DNA of 64,000 nt from Syntrophobacterales bacterium (lineage in GTDB: Bacteria > Desulfobacterota > Desulfobaccia > Desulfobaccales > 0-14-0-80-60-11): contig JALNYP010000012.1 in NCBI GenBank assembly GCA_023229795.1, forward strand, positions 9,217 to 73,216. Direction: 5' to 3'. The position numbers and the translations under genes were made by a program. Below are positions 25,391-35,069 of the stretch, piece by piece. Position 1 is the stretch's first letter; each line of letters begins with the position of its first letter. The notes below the pieces were generated by a model, which saw only the letters and a program-made list of their open reading frames with translations, ran no database searches and was not told the DNA's origin.

Positions 25391-26545
25391 CTAGGCTGGC
25401 CTTATATAGTGCAGAACTATGGCGAAGATGCACTCCACCAGGACCACCAGAAAGAGCGAAGTCACTACGGCCGAAGTTGTCATAGTCCCTACGGATTCGG
25501 CCCCGCCCCGCACCTGAAAGCCGCGCTGGCAGCCGATGCCCGCCACCACTACCCCAAAGACCACCGACTTGATCAGGCTGGAAACCAGATCGAATAACGC
25601 GATATTCTTCATGGTCTCATTGACATACGTATAAACCGTAAAATCCAGCAGATACACCCCGACCAGGAAGCCGCCGATAACACAGAAGAGCATGCAATAC
25701 AGGGTGAGTAACGGCAATACCACCATGGTGGCCATAACCTTGGGCACGGCTAAGAACCGCAGGGGGTCAAGCCCCAAGGCGATGAGGGCATCCACTTCTT
25801 CCTTCACCATCATGGTGCCGATCTCCGCGGCAAAGGCGGAGCTGGACCTGCCGGATATCAGAATGGCGGTCAACATGGGCCCCAGCTCTTGAACCACTGC
25901 GATGGCAATCAGGGCCGCCACATAAATGGTGGCTCCCACCAGCTTGAGCTGCAGGGCCGAGAGAAAGGCTATGACCGCGCCGGTTCCTATACTCATCAGA
26001 CTGAGGATGGGCAGTGCGTCCGCTCCGGCCCGCTTCATGTAAAAGAGCACATCCCGCCAGCGCACCGAGCCGGGATGCCGAAAACAGAAGAGCAGGGCGA
26101 ACAAAAGATCACCCAGAAAAGACTGGAGATCATAAAAGTCTTTCCCGAGCAGCCGCGTCTCATCGCCGATCTGAGTAAAGAAATCCTGGGGCTGGGCTTC
26201 GGCCCGCCGCGGCGCCATGGTGACGGCCTCCGGGTCGATAAGGCCCATTACTCCCCGGGTTTTCTCACTGGCCCGGGCAAAGCTGAAGGGAATCGACCGG
26301 GCTTCGGCCTCGCCCTTGAGATCCAGCAAAGCCAGCGCCGCAGCGCTATCGACATACTCCACCCCGGCTAAATCCACGGTGAGGTCGGCAGGGGTCATGC
26401 GACTCAGGAAGCTTTCCAGTTCAGATCGAAAGGAAAGCAGGTTATCCAGTGAGAGGTGTCCCGAAATCCTGAGGCGGACCGCCTGGCCTTGGTCGCCCTC
26501 GACCGCGAGGGTGAATTCCGGCCTGCTCTCACCAGACTCAGTCAT
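25391..26545 (-). CDS. mlaE: MlaE-type permease with N-terminal STAS domain
   Basis: 384 residues. An N-terminal STAS domain (about 10-105, DLAGVEYVDSAAALALLDLK) is fused to an MlaE permease (about 120-384) with about five to six helices and the conserved 'ELGPMLTAILISGRSSSAFAAEIGTM' region. In E. coli STAS is the separate MlaB; the fusion is common in delta-lineages. First gene of the operon mlaE-mlaF-mlaD. Confidence 0.9.
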   Translation of the reverse strand: MTESGESRPEFTLAVEGDQGQAVRLRISGHLSLDNLLSFRSELESFLSRMTPADLTVDLAGVEYVDSAAALALLDLKGEAEARSIPFSFARASEKTRGVMGLIDPEAVTMAPRRAEAQPQDFFTQIGDETRLLGKDFYDLQSFLGDLLFALLFCFRHPGSVRWRDVLFYMKRAGADALPILSLMSIGTGAVIAFLSALQLKLVGATIYVAALIAIAVVQELGPMLTAILISGRSSSAFAAEIGTMMVKEEVDALIALGLDPLRFLAVPKVMATMVVLPLLTLYCMLFCVIGGFLVGVYLLDFTVYTYVNETMKNIALFDLVSSLIKSVVFGVVVAGIGCQRGFQVRGGAESVGTMTTSAVVTSLFLVVLVECIFAIVLHYIRPA

Positions 26546-26784
26546 ACCTGCCTCGAGAATGAGATTCCCAATTACGGGTTAAAATCCATTTTCGGGTGTC
26601 CTTGCAGAGGGTTGCTTGCAGCTAAGAGCGCCACCTGGCAGCAACGCCATCGAGCCGGCAATCTGAAAAGAAAAGTGTCTCAGGAAAACCAGCTATACTC
26701 TTCTTAATCTCAGACCAGCACCGGAAATTTTGTCGGTGGGGCAATTTCGTCCCTGTTTCGGCAGCAAGCTAAAAATTATAGATC

Positions 26785-27444
26785 ATGAGATTTTTCAATG
26801 AGTTGATCCAGACCTATTTAGAGAATAGTCATTCATGTTTGAAAAGCAATATAAGGCATTGGTGACAAGCTCTTGACCTCCAAAGAAGAGGGCCATGACC
26901 TGGTTCTGCCGACATTTGTGGAGGAAAAGGCGGTTGGCCGTACAGGCGTTTAAAGGAATATGCTCAGAGATAAACCGGGAGCGTTATTCACCGGCTTGCG
27001 GAGGGACGAGCTTTTCAAACTGCAATGGTGATGATGTTGATTTCGAGCGGGGGATCATCACCCTCAAGGGCCCCAAGAGCGGCAAAACCGAAAATATCCC
27101 GGTCAGCATGAAGGCCTGGACGTTGAATCTTCCTTTGTGTTCCCCGGTGAAAACGGTAAGCAAAGAACCAATTTTAGCGGCCCCTGGCAACGGATACGGA
27201 AGGCGGCGGACCTGCCGGCGGGGTTCCGGTTCCATGGTCTGAGGCACCATTTTGACTCGACTTTGGTGAGCAATGGGGTTGACCTGCTTATCGTACAAAA
27301 GTTGCTTACCCATAGGGACGCAAAAACGACGGCGCGCTATGCACACCTGGCCCCTGGTACCATACGAGATGCAGCATTAAAAGGGGGGACTTGCTGGCCC
27401 CTAAGGGCGGGAAAGGTAAGGTTATTGACTTCACTGAGGACTAA
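26785..27444 (+). pseudogene. degenerate tyrosine recombinase (phage-type integrase)
   Basis: Fragments of one integrase are recognisable in different frames. 'FNELIQTYLE' starts at about 26785; LFTGLRRDELFKLQW (first catalytic Arg) is followed by a frameshift; then DVDFERGIITLKGPKSGKTE, a second shift, and HGLRHHFDSTL with LLTHRDAKTTARYAHL (catalytic HxxR, His and Tyr). A third shift restores LLAPKGGKGKVIDFTED and a stop at 27442-27444. All catalytic motifs survive, so decay is recent, but at least three frameshifts make it non-functional. No attachment site or tRNA lies next to it. Confidence 0.85.
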
Positions 27445-28262
27445 CGGCTATCCGGCCCCTGGGGGCCAGGAAATAGCGGGCCAGGCAGGTGTGGTGGCAC
27501 CCGAACCGGCCCTAACCAAAACCCAAACCTACCAAGGAGGTTCAAGTCACGACTGAGAGCAATTCTACCACAAGAAACAGCAAAAGGTGGCCTATATCTG
27601 CGACTTCGCCCCAACCAGGTAATTCAGTTGGACTGAGATTTTCCTGGGACTCTAAGCACTCTGCTAAATCAAAAAAATTCTTTTCAGACTTTCATTATTA
27701 AAAAATTAGGTCATGACAGGCCGTAATTCGTGCTTGCCAGCCCCTCGCTTTTGGGAAACGGCTTGCTTGGAGCCGCAATTCCTTTAGACGTTCGGACGAT
27801 ATTCCCGAGACCAGCCGTAGGAGGTAAAACCTGCGGCAGCTCCACTGCCCGGGAGAAGCGGCGTCACTGATAACCGCGCAGGTATGCCCCCCCCCCCAAC
27901 TCTCGATTTTATTTCAGAAGGGCACTCATCTATACCGTACCAGGTCGAATAACGACCGCTCAATAAATGGCGATGCCCTTAAATTCTATAGAACAAAAAA
28001 ATTTTTTAATATTCATGATCGGTGCATTTTTTTCTATGATTACGCTGCAAAACCTAACCTGATCATAGAATTCTTTAATTAAAAAGTTTAGACTTTTTGA
28101 AAGCAGCTCTATCTATCTTATTAAAAAGCAAATATTAGCTGTAATAATCATTAGTTAAATTGGATACGGCCTATATGGGGGGCTTAAAAAAAGATATTTT
28201 TAATGAATATTTGAACATTCCAAGATAAGTATGGAATTATCACTAAACATTTCTCAACATAC
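27445..28262. other. gene-free stretch after the dead integrase
   Basis: About 800 bp without a supportable gene. The first 170 bp contain short coding-like scraps (FYHKKQQKVAYICDF around 27560-27620). The remainder is increasingly AT-rich toward 28262. A run of C lies at about 27887-27897. Confidence 0.5.
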
Positions 28263-28291
28263 TTGACATCACTTTAACGAATTGCTAACTA
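28263..28291 (+). promoter_or_regulatory. sigma-70-type promoter of the HTH gene
   Basis: TTGACA at 28263-28268, 17-bp spacer, TAACTA at 28286-28291. The predicted transcription start falls within a few bases of the ATG at 28302, so the message would be leaderless or nearly so. No ribosome binding site is present before the ATG. Confidence 0.5.
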
Positions 28292-28301
28292 TTAAACTCA
28301 A

Positions 28302-28538
28302 ATGAAGCTCCTGAGAAAATGGATCGAACGGGAAGGTACCGAGGGCCGGCGCCGCTTGTATGAAGCCATCAAGGCCAAGTACCCAAGTTTTAGCCAGGTG
28401 AGCCTGAGCAACTACCTCGCGGGCCAGAGGATTCCCGATTTCAGCATAGCTCAGGTCATCGCAGAGGAAACTGGCATTCCGATTTTTCTTCTCCCCTTCA
28501 GGTTTCTCCACAAGCCCAAAATCGACATGGAGGATTAG
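28302..28538 (+). CDS. small Cro/XRE-like helix-turn-helix protein
   Basis: 78 residues. 'LYEAIKAKYPSFSQVSLSNYLAGQRIPDFSIAQVIAEETG' fits a Cro/CI-type HTH in which SQVSLSNYLAG contains the recognition helix. A short C-terminal extension follows. Located upstream of the exopolysaccharide locus and downstream of the dead integrase, so it may be either a phage leftover or a local regulator. The absence of a Shine-Dalgarno site and closeness to the promoter suggest leaderless translation. Confidence 0.65.
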   Translation: MKLLRKWIEREGTEGRRRLYEAIKAKYPSFSQVSLSNYLAGQRIPDFSIAQVIAEETGIPIFLLPFRFLHKPKIDMED

Positions 28539-28884
28539 CTCCAAAAATCCGAAGGGTTGGTTCACCGGCACTTAGCTAGAACTTTTCTGGGCAGCCGATC
28601 AGGGAGGCGGAAAGGAGTCGGAGGTTTACTTTTCTCGCCAAGATGTTCATTATCTTTTACGTTAATTTAGGAAAGATAAACATAACTCAAAATGTAACCG
28701 TTTGAAATAACATCAATAAAAATAGCGCTGTGACAATGGTATGGACTTTGCTTTTTGAGGACGGGGGTCACGGGGGTATCCGGCCCGGGCAAGAATGACA
28801 ATTATCTAAAGAACCAGGTTGGGAAGTGGCTTTTTGTGAGCACTTAATTCGCTACATAAACCCAAATTATCCGGAATTACTTTG

Positions 28885-29934
28885 ATGAAATTAAGACAGA
28901 CATGGTTGATGGTTCTCGGGGCGGGGCTGCTGATAGCCGGTTGCGCCGGGCCTGCGGCACGGGGGCCGACCCAGGACATGGTCTCCCAGGTGGAGGCTCA
29001 GGCGAAAAACAAGCGGTTCAACGAAACGCTTATGGCCCAAGCAGGTCCCACGACTCCGACAAATTTCCGAGATTATCAAGTGGGACCGGAAGATTTGCTG
29101 GCCGTGCAGATTTTTGGCCAGGACAATCTGAGCCGGGAAGTGCGGGTCGATGGGCAGGGTCAGATCTTCCTGCCGCTGGTGGAAAATGTGAAGGTGAAGG
29201 GGTTGACGGCCGCGCAGATCGAACAACGCCTGATGAAGCTGTACGACAAAGAATTTTTGGTGAATCCCCAGATCTCGGTGTTTGTCAAAGAGTATCGCTA
29301 TCAACGGGTGTCGATCACCGGAGCGGTTAATACACCGGGTTCTTATCCTATGATCGGACGCCGCACGCTGCTGGAGATGTTGGCGCAGGCCGGGGGGGTG
29401 AAGGACGGTTCTGCGGATGTGATCCATATCGTCCGCCGCCAGAATTCCAAGGAAACTTCCCAGCAGGTTAAGACCTCAGAGGGACTCAAATCCTTTTCAC
29501 CCAACACCGAGACCATATTGATCGATCTGAAGCCCTTACTGAAGGTAGGTCCCCGGGATTTGAACATTCCCCTTCAGCATGGCGATGTCGTATACGTTCC
29601 TTATGCGGGATTTGCCTATGTTCTGGGGGAGGTCAAGGCCCCTGGACCGGTCCCGGTTAAACAAAACTTGCGGGTAACCCAGGCTATTGCCTCCGCCAAA
29701 GGCCTCAACGAGATTGCGTCTCAGAACCGCACCACCATTTTGCGGTTTGACGAACAGGGACAGCGGGTCACCATTCCGGTCAACTACGACCGGGTCACCA
29801 AAGGTGAAGACCCGGATGTGCCCTTGAAGGAAGACGATATCGTCTTTATCCCTGGCCACCTTGGCAAGAAGGCCTATTATGAACTGAAAACGTTCATCCG
29901 GGGGTCGGTGGGTATGGCCTTACCCGTGCAATAA
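28885..29934 (+). CDS. polysaccharide export outer-membrane lipoprotein (Wza-like)
   Basis: 349 residues from the ATG at 28885 (a TTG lies immediately upstream). Signal peptide with lipobox LIAGC, then a polysaccharide export (Poly_export) domain beginning 'YQVGPEDLLAVQIFGQDNLS' and two SLBB domains (about 140-225 and 235-330). Forms the outer-membrane channel for exopolysaccharide secretion. First gene of the exopolysaccharide locus, followed by the Wzc-like kinase after 225 bp. Lacks the long C-terminal amphipathic helix of Wza. Confidence 0.88.
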   Translation: MKLRQTWLMVLGAGLLIAGCAGPAARGPTQDMVSQVEAQAKNKRFNETLMAQAGPTTPTNFRDYQVGPEDLLAVQIFGQDNLSREVRVDGQGQIFLPLVENVKVKGLTAAQIEQRLMKLYDKEFLVNPQISVFVKEYRYQRVSITGAVNTPGSYPMIGRRTLLEMLAQAGGVKDGSADVIHIVRRQNSKETSQQVKTSEGLKSFSPNTETILIDLKPLLKVGPRDLNIPLQHGDVVYVPYAGFAYVLGEVKAPGPVPVKQNLRVTQAIASAKGLNEIASQNRTTILRFDEQGQRVTIPVNYDRVTKGEDPDVPLKEDDIVFIPGHLGKKAYYELKTFIRGSVGMALPVQ

Positions 29935-30159
29935 CCTCTGAGCTTATGATCCGGGGAGAATCTCGGGCTCATCTCGAGCCCTGGTTGCCTCCCCGGGGAT
30001 CAAGTAAGGATGAACAGCGTTTTAAAACAGCCGGCCGGTGCCGGGCAGGCAATCCACCCCAGTTTCCGGGCCTTCCGGAGGGGAAAAAAGCATAGCCATA
30101 AAGGACCAGTACAGCGCATTAGCCATCTGGTTTGCGGCGACTAAATTTCGCAAGAGGAT

Positions 30160-32400
30160 ATGAAGATGCGAGAAGAAGTGGACCTCATCGTTCGCCCCCC
30201 CAGCCAAGTTCCTGATTCCGTTTCCATGGCTAGTTACGACTACAACACGGAAAGCGAAACCCATCTCCGCGATTACTGGCGGGTGATAGTCAACCGCCGC
30301 TGGCTGGTGCTGGGTTTTTGTCTGGGTCTGGTAGCCGTCGTCACCTTTCTCTGCTTTTGGATGCACCCGATTTACATGTCCACCACCATGCCCCAGATCA
30401 TCCAGGACAATCCCGGTGGGACCTTAGGGAGCAATAACCCGCTCTCCTCTCTCTTCGGCGGCACCTACGATGACAATTTTTACAATACGCAGTTTGCTGT
30501 CTTGCAAAGCCGCACCCTGGCCCTGAGGGTGATCAAGGATTTAAATCTCGATAAGCTCCCGGAATTCAAGGAGTTGAGAGAGCCAGGTATTTTAGATCGG
30601 GTACTATTTTCCCCGCCGAAATCTCCCGGACAGATTGAAAGCAATATGGTCGATTATTTCCTTGATAAGTTGAAGGTGGCCCCGGTTAAGAATTCTTACC
30701 TGGTCAATATCTCTTATAAATGCAGAGATAAAGAGATGTCTCAAAAGGTTGTGGAGACAGTGGTAAATGAATTCATTAAATTGAATATGGATTCCCGCAG
30801 CCAGTCTTTTGTTACCATTAAAAAATGGCTTGAAAATGAACTTCAAAATCTCGCCCAACGGGTTGATTACTCCACCAAGAAATTGGTCAAATTCGGCAAG
30901 GAAAAAGATATCTATCTGCCTGACGATAATGCCAATCCTGCCGTTGCCAAGTACCTCGCCCTCAGTGATCTGCTGACCAAGGCCCAGGCGGATACATTGA
31001 ATAAAAAAGCGCTGGCTGACCAGATCCAGGCAAAGGGGGTGGACGCGCCCGTGATCGTCAACAACGCCCTCATCGTGCCCTTGCGCCAGGCCTTGATTAC
31101 CCAGGAGGCTACGGTCCAAAGTCTGCTCAAAGTTTTCCGCGAAGGGCACCCCCAACTGCAGACGGAGCAGGCGAAGCTTAAAGAAATCCGAGGCCGCCTG
31201 AAGGCCGAAGTGGACCGTATTTCAACCAGCGTCAAGTCGGATTATCAGGCTGCGGTGCGCTCGGAGAATTTCCTCGCCGACGCTTTTGCCTCTCAGCAGA
31301 AGGTGGTCGGCAGTTTCATGGATAACTCCATTCAGTACAAGATGATCAAACGGGACGTCGATACGTTTGATTCCCTTTATCAGGGCTTGTTGTCCCGGAT
31401 GAAGGACGCAAGTGTGGCGGCCACCATGGTGCCCAGCAATGTAACGATAATCGACCACGGGAATTTACCCTTCAAACCGTGGATTCCCAGGAAAGGTCTC
31501 TTTATTGCCTTGTCCGCGGTCTTGGGGCTCATCGGCGGCGTCGGGCTGGCCTTTGTGACGGAATATTTCGACAACTCCATCAAAACCTCGGAAGAGATGG
31601 AGCGGGTCTGCCGGTGGGCCACCCTGGGGGTGGTTCCCCTGTTCACCAGCAGCGCTAAGCAGCCGGAGCTGGCCGCTCAGGGTGACCAAAAACCGTTGGC
31701 ACTCATGTCGGACAGCATGACTATGTTCGCCGAGGCTATCCATCAGATGCGCACGTCGATCATGTTGTCCACGTCGGGGCATCCTCCGAAGGTCCTCATC
31801 GTTTGCAGCCCCAACCCCGGCGAAGGCAAAAGCACGATTTCGGTGCACCTGGCCATGTCATTGACGAAAAGAAATGAGAAGAAGGTGGTGATCATTGACG
31901 CTGACATGCGGAAACCGACCATCCACCGGTACTTCAATGAGGTCAGGGATCCGGGCCTGAGCACCTACCTTTCCGGCAATGCCTCGGAAGAGGAGATCAT
32001 CAAATTCACTGATATCCCCAATCTATGGGTCATTTCCGCGGGGGCAACCCCTCCCAATCCGCCGGATCTGTTAGGTTCCTCCGAGATGCAAGCCTTAATC
32101 AAGAGTTTGCGGGCGCAGTTTGACCACGTAGTCATTGACACCCCGCCCCTTTTGGGTTTTGCCGATGCACGCATCCTGACCGCCATCAGCGACGGGGTAA
32201 TAATGACGGTCAGGCACAATAGCACCGCTCGGGAAGCCGGCAAGTTGGCCAACCAAGTTCTGCGGCAAGATAATGCCCGGGTTATCGGAGGAGTTCTGAA
32301 TTACTTCAGGGTCGGTAGAGGTTCCGGAGGGTATTATTACGGTTACCTGAAATACTATAAGAAAAACTATGGAAAGTACTATAACGTTAAGGATAGCTAA
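30160..32400 (+). CDS. Wzc-like chain-length determinant and tyrosine autokinase
   Basis: 746 residues. Wzz domain with TM1 (about 48-68) and TM2 (about 445-465) flanking a large coiled-coil periplasmic part, then a cytoplasmic BY-kinase domain. The kinase has Walker A NPGEGKST (about 550), Walker A' VVIIDADMRKP and Walker B VVIDTPP. The C-terminus is a tyrosine cluster (GGYYYGYLKYYKKNYGKYY), the autophosphorylation tail. Controls polymer length and export with the Wza-like protein. AAGAGG ribosome site directly upstream of the ATG at 30160. Confidence 0.93.
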   Translation: MKMREEVDLIVRPPSQVPDSVSMASYDYNTESETHLRDYWRVIVNRRWLVLGFCLGLVAVVTFLCFWMHPIYMSTTMPQIIQDNPGGTLGSNNPLSSLFGGTYDDNFYNTQFAVLQSRTLALRVIKDLNLDKLPEFKELREPGILDRVLFSPPKSPGQIESNMVDYFLDKLKVAPVKNSYLVNISYKCRDKEMSQKVVETVVNEFIKLNMDSRSQSFVTIKKWLENELQNLAQRVDYSTKKLVKFGKEKDIYLPDDNANPAVAKYLALSDLLTKAQADTLNKKALADQIQAKGVDAPVIVNNALIVPLRQALITQEATVQSLLKVFREGHPQLQTEQAKLKEIRGRLKAEVDRISTSVKSDYQAAVRSENFLADAFASQQKVVGSFMDNSIQYKMIKRDVDTFDSLYQGLLSRMKDASVAATMVPSNVTIIDHGNLPFKPWIPRKGLFIALSAVLGLIGGVGLAFVTEYFDNSIKTSEEMERVCRWATLGVVPLFTSSAKQPELAAQGDQKPLALMSDSMTMFAEAIHQMRTSIMLSTSGHPPKVLIVCSPNPGEGKSTISVHLAMSLTKRNEKKVVIIDADMRKPTIHRYFNEVRDPGLSTYLSGNASEEEIIKFTDIPNLWVISAGATPPNPPDLLGSSEMQALIKSLRAQFDHVVIDTPPLLGFADARILTAISDGVIMTVRHNSTAREAGKLANQVLRQDNARVIGGVLNYFRVGRGSGGYYYGYLKYYKKNYGKYYNVKDS

Positions 32401-32586
32401 TTTTCATGGTTTTAACTTATCCAAAGAAACCAGCGGTAAGCGGAAGAAAATGGCTGTCAACTGGGGATTCTCATTGAACTAAGAAGTTTATGTCACAATA
32501 TTCCGGTGGACAATAATGGGCGCTAGTTATTGTATAATTGAATACTGGACAATGACATTCCTGACGGGAACCGGAGAAAGAAAATT

Positions 32587-33711
32587 ATGAAAGAATATTT
32601 TTCTGACAAGACCATTTTGATCACCGGTGCCGCCGGAACTATCGGGAGGGAGCTGGTTCGCCAACTTCTCGAGTATAATCCCGCCACAATTCGCTTATTG
32701 GACAATAACGAGACCGAACTTTACCTGCTGGGGGAAAAATACAGCAAGCGCGAGGTTACGCCTTTTTTGGGAGATGTTCGGGACCAAAGGAAGCTCCTGA
32801 ACCTGGGCTCGGGGGTTGATATCGTTTTCCACACTGCCGCATTCAAGCATGTCAGCCTCTCCGAATATAACCCTTTTGACGCGGTGCAGACTAACATTAT
32901 CGGGGTCCAGAACGTCATCCAGATGGCCTTGGAAAACCGCATCCCCCGGGTGATTTTCACCAGTTCGGATAAGGCGGTCAATCCTACCAACGTTATGGGG
33001 ACCACTAAACTGATGGGTGAACGCCTCATGACCGCCGCTAATATTGTCAATTACAACGGCCGCCAGATTTTTTCCAGCGTGCGGTTTGGCAACGTCATCG
33101 GCTCTCGGGGTTCCGTAGTCCCAATCTTTGCCTCGCAAATAGGCAAGGGAGGACCGGTGACCATCACCGACAAGCGCATGACCAGATTCGTCATGACCAT
33201 TCCGGAGGCGGCGCATCTGGTGCTCAAAGCCGGCACTCTGGCCTGCGGCGGCGAAGTGTTGATCACCAAAATGCCGGTGATGCGGATTGTGGATCTGGCT
33301 CAGGCGATGGTTGATCTTCTGGCTCCGGCGGCAGGCTTGGAGGCTCGCCAGATCTCCCTCAAGATGATCGGGGCCGGACCGGGTGAGAAGATGTACGAGG
33401 AGCTGATGAGTTCCGAAGAAGTGCAGCGCGCCCAGGAGTTACCTTCTATGTATGTCATCCTACCGGCGTTGAGCGCCCTGTATGGAAAAATCCAGTATGG
33501 TTATCCGGAGATGCTGCCGGCCCCCAAAGATATTAATCCCTATAATTCATCCAATGAGACCCCCATGACCCTGGAAGAGATTAAACGATATCTGTTGGAC
33601 TCTGGAGCTCTCCAAGAATATCTCGAAAATGCTCCTGATAATTATTCCATCCGAAATTGCCGGATTGTCAGGGCCAAGGGTAATGGTCTGAAACCGAATA
33701 CTTTGCAATGA
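32587..33711 (+). CDS. CapD/FlaA1-like NAD-dependent sugar 4,6-dehydratase
   Basis: 374 residues. Rossmann motif TGAAGTIG, then 'AAFKHVSLSEYNPFDAVQTN' and TSSDKAVNPTNVMGTTKLMGE, the signature of soluble CapD/PseB-type UDP-N-acetylhexosamine 4,6-dehydratases with Met in place of the usual catalytic Tyr and the conserved Lys retained. Lacks the four N-terminal membrane helices of WbpM-type proteins. It would make a 4-keto-6-deoxy sugar precursor for the polymer. The exact substrate is uncertain. Confidence 0.82.
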   Translation: MKEYFSDKTILITGAAGTIGRELVRQLLEYNPATIRLLDNNETELYLLGEKYSKREVTPFLGDVRDQRKLLNLGSGVDIVFHTAAFKHVSLSEYNPFDAVQTNIIGVQNVIQMALENRIPRVIFTSSDKAVNPTNVMGTTKLMGERLMTAANIVNYNGRQIFSSVRFGNVIGSRGSVVPIFASQIGKGGPVTITDKRMTRFVMTIPEAAHLVLKAGTLACGGEVLITKMPVMRIVDLAQAMVDLLAPAAGLEARQISLKMIGAGPGEKMYEELMSSEEVQRAQELPSMYVILPALSALYGKIQYGYPEMLPAPKDINPYNSSNETPMTLEEIKRYLLDSGALQEYLENAPDNYSIRNCRIVRAKGNGLKPNTLQ

Positions 33712-33876
33712 AATTAACGCCTTCCCAAGATCAAGCGTTGAAGGGCTTGCCCTTCAGCCACGCATTTGCCTAAGTAATTAATATCTTTGATAGTTATGGT
33801 TCTACAATCCCTCCCACCGTCCAGAGCCTTTCTGGCCCAGCGGGAAAAGGAACTACTTTACTGGAGTAAAATCTCT

Positions 33877-35052
33877 ATGAAAGTGCTGATTTTGGGAGGG
33901 GATGGATATTTGGGGTGGCCTACCGCCATGTACCTATCCTGGAAAGGCCATGAGGTCGCGGTGGTGGATAACTATTTTCGGCGCCGGGCCTGTACGGAAT
34001 TAAATTGCGAACCTCTGTTGGCGGTTCCCAGCTTGCATCAACGAGGTGAGTTGTGGCAGGCGGTCTCTGGTAGGAAAATCCAGGTGTTTATCGGTGATCT
34101 CTGCGATTACCAATTCCTGTCTCATGTCTTCCAAGAAGTTGACCCGGAAGGAGTGGTGCATTATGCTGAACAGCCTTCAGCCCCTTATTCCATGATGGGT
34201 CGGGAGGCTGCAGTCTTCACTCTTACCAACAACCTGGTGTCCACTTGCAACGTGATCCACGCCGTAGCCGAGTTCAACCCGGATTGCCATATCGTCAAAC
34301 TGGGGACAATGGGGGTGTACGGCACCCCTAATATTGATATCGAGGAAGGTTATTTGGAGGTGGAGCACAAAGGCCGAAAGCAAAAGTTCCTCTATCCCAA
34401 AGCCCCTGGTTCTCTATACCATCTGACCAAAGCGCAAGATGGCGACATGCTGTATTTTTATTGCCGCATGTGGGACATACGGGTAACCGATCTCAATCAG
34501 GGACCGGTGTACGGAGTGCAGACCGATGAGTCCGGCCAGGATGATCGTCTGGCCTCGATCTTTAATTATGATAGCATCTTCGGCACGGTGTTGAACCGTT
34601 TTGTGGTCCAGGCGGTGGTGGGTCACCCCCTTACCGTGTATGGCAATGGCGGCCAGACGCGCGGCTACTTAAATATCGCCGATACCATGGCCTGCGTCGA
34701 GCTCTCGCTTCTCCAGCCGGCCGGTCGGGGGGAGTATCGGGTTTTTAACCAGTTTGTGGAAACTTTTTCCGTAAATGAATTGGCGGAAAAGGTTAGAGGT
34801 GCCGGGAGGCAGTCGGGATTCGACGTAAAAATTAATAAGGTTCCTAATCCGCGGCGGGAGGCAGAAGAGCATTATTATAATCCGGTCCATACCAACCTGT
34901 TCGAATTAGGGTTAAAACCCCATTATCTGAACGAGGCCGTCCTGGGTGACATGTTGGCCTTTGTTAAAAAACACTCTGCCAATATTAACCTTGATCTGAT
35001 CTTGCCGCAGGTGCATTGGAAAACTGAGAACCGTTGTAATTCAATTAGATAG
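33877..35052 (+). CDS. UDP-sulfoquinovose synthase-like protein (SQD1/SqdB/Agl3 family)
   Basis: 391 residues from the ATG at 33877 (GGAG 10 bp upstream). Rossmann start GGDGYLGW and a closely conserved SQD1 core: VHYAEQPSAPYSM, NNLVSTCNVIHAV, KLGTMGVYGTPNIDIEEGY, YHLTK (Tyr/Lys pair), TDLNQGPVYGV. These match the plant and cyanobacterial enzymes that turn UDP-glucose plus sulfite into UDP-sulfoquinovose; the Thr-Tyr-Lys triad is complete. One departure is Pro for Arg in the EQRSAPYSM motif. Position in a polysaccharide locus points to a sulfonated sugar in the polymer. Confidence 0.82.
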   Translation: MKVLILGGDGYLGWPTAMYLSWKGHEVAVVDNYFRRRACTELNCEPLLAVPSLHQRGELWQAVSGRKIQVFIGDLCDYQFLSHVFQEVDPEGVVHYAEQPSAPYSMMGREAAVFTLTNNLVSTCNVIHAVAEFNPDCHIVKLGTMGVYGTPNIDIEEGYLEVEHKGRKQKFLYPKAPGSLYHLTKAQDGDMLYFYCRMWDIRVTDLNQGPVYGVQTDESGQDDRLASIFNYDSIFGTVLNRFVVQAVVGHPLTVYGNGGQTRGYLNIADTMACVELSLLQPAGRGEYRVFNQFVETFSVNELAEKVRGAGRQSGFDVKINKVPNPRREAEEHYYNPVHTNLFELGLKPHYLNEAVLGDMLAFVKKHSANINLDLILPQVHWKTENRCNSIR

Positions 35053-35069
35053 TAACTGGAAAGCTGGAA

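Noticed and set aside
28828..28841. GG-N10-GC element before the Wza-like gene, a possible sigma-54 promoter
   Set aside because: Spacing is right, but the -12 reads GAGC instead of TTGC and the -24 TGGCTT is poor.
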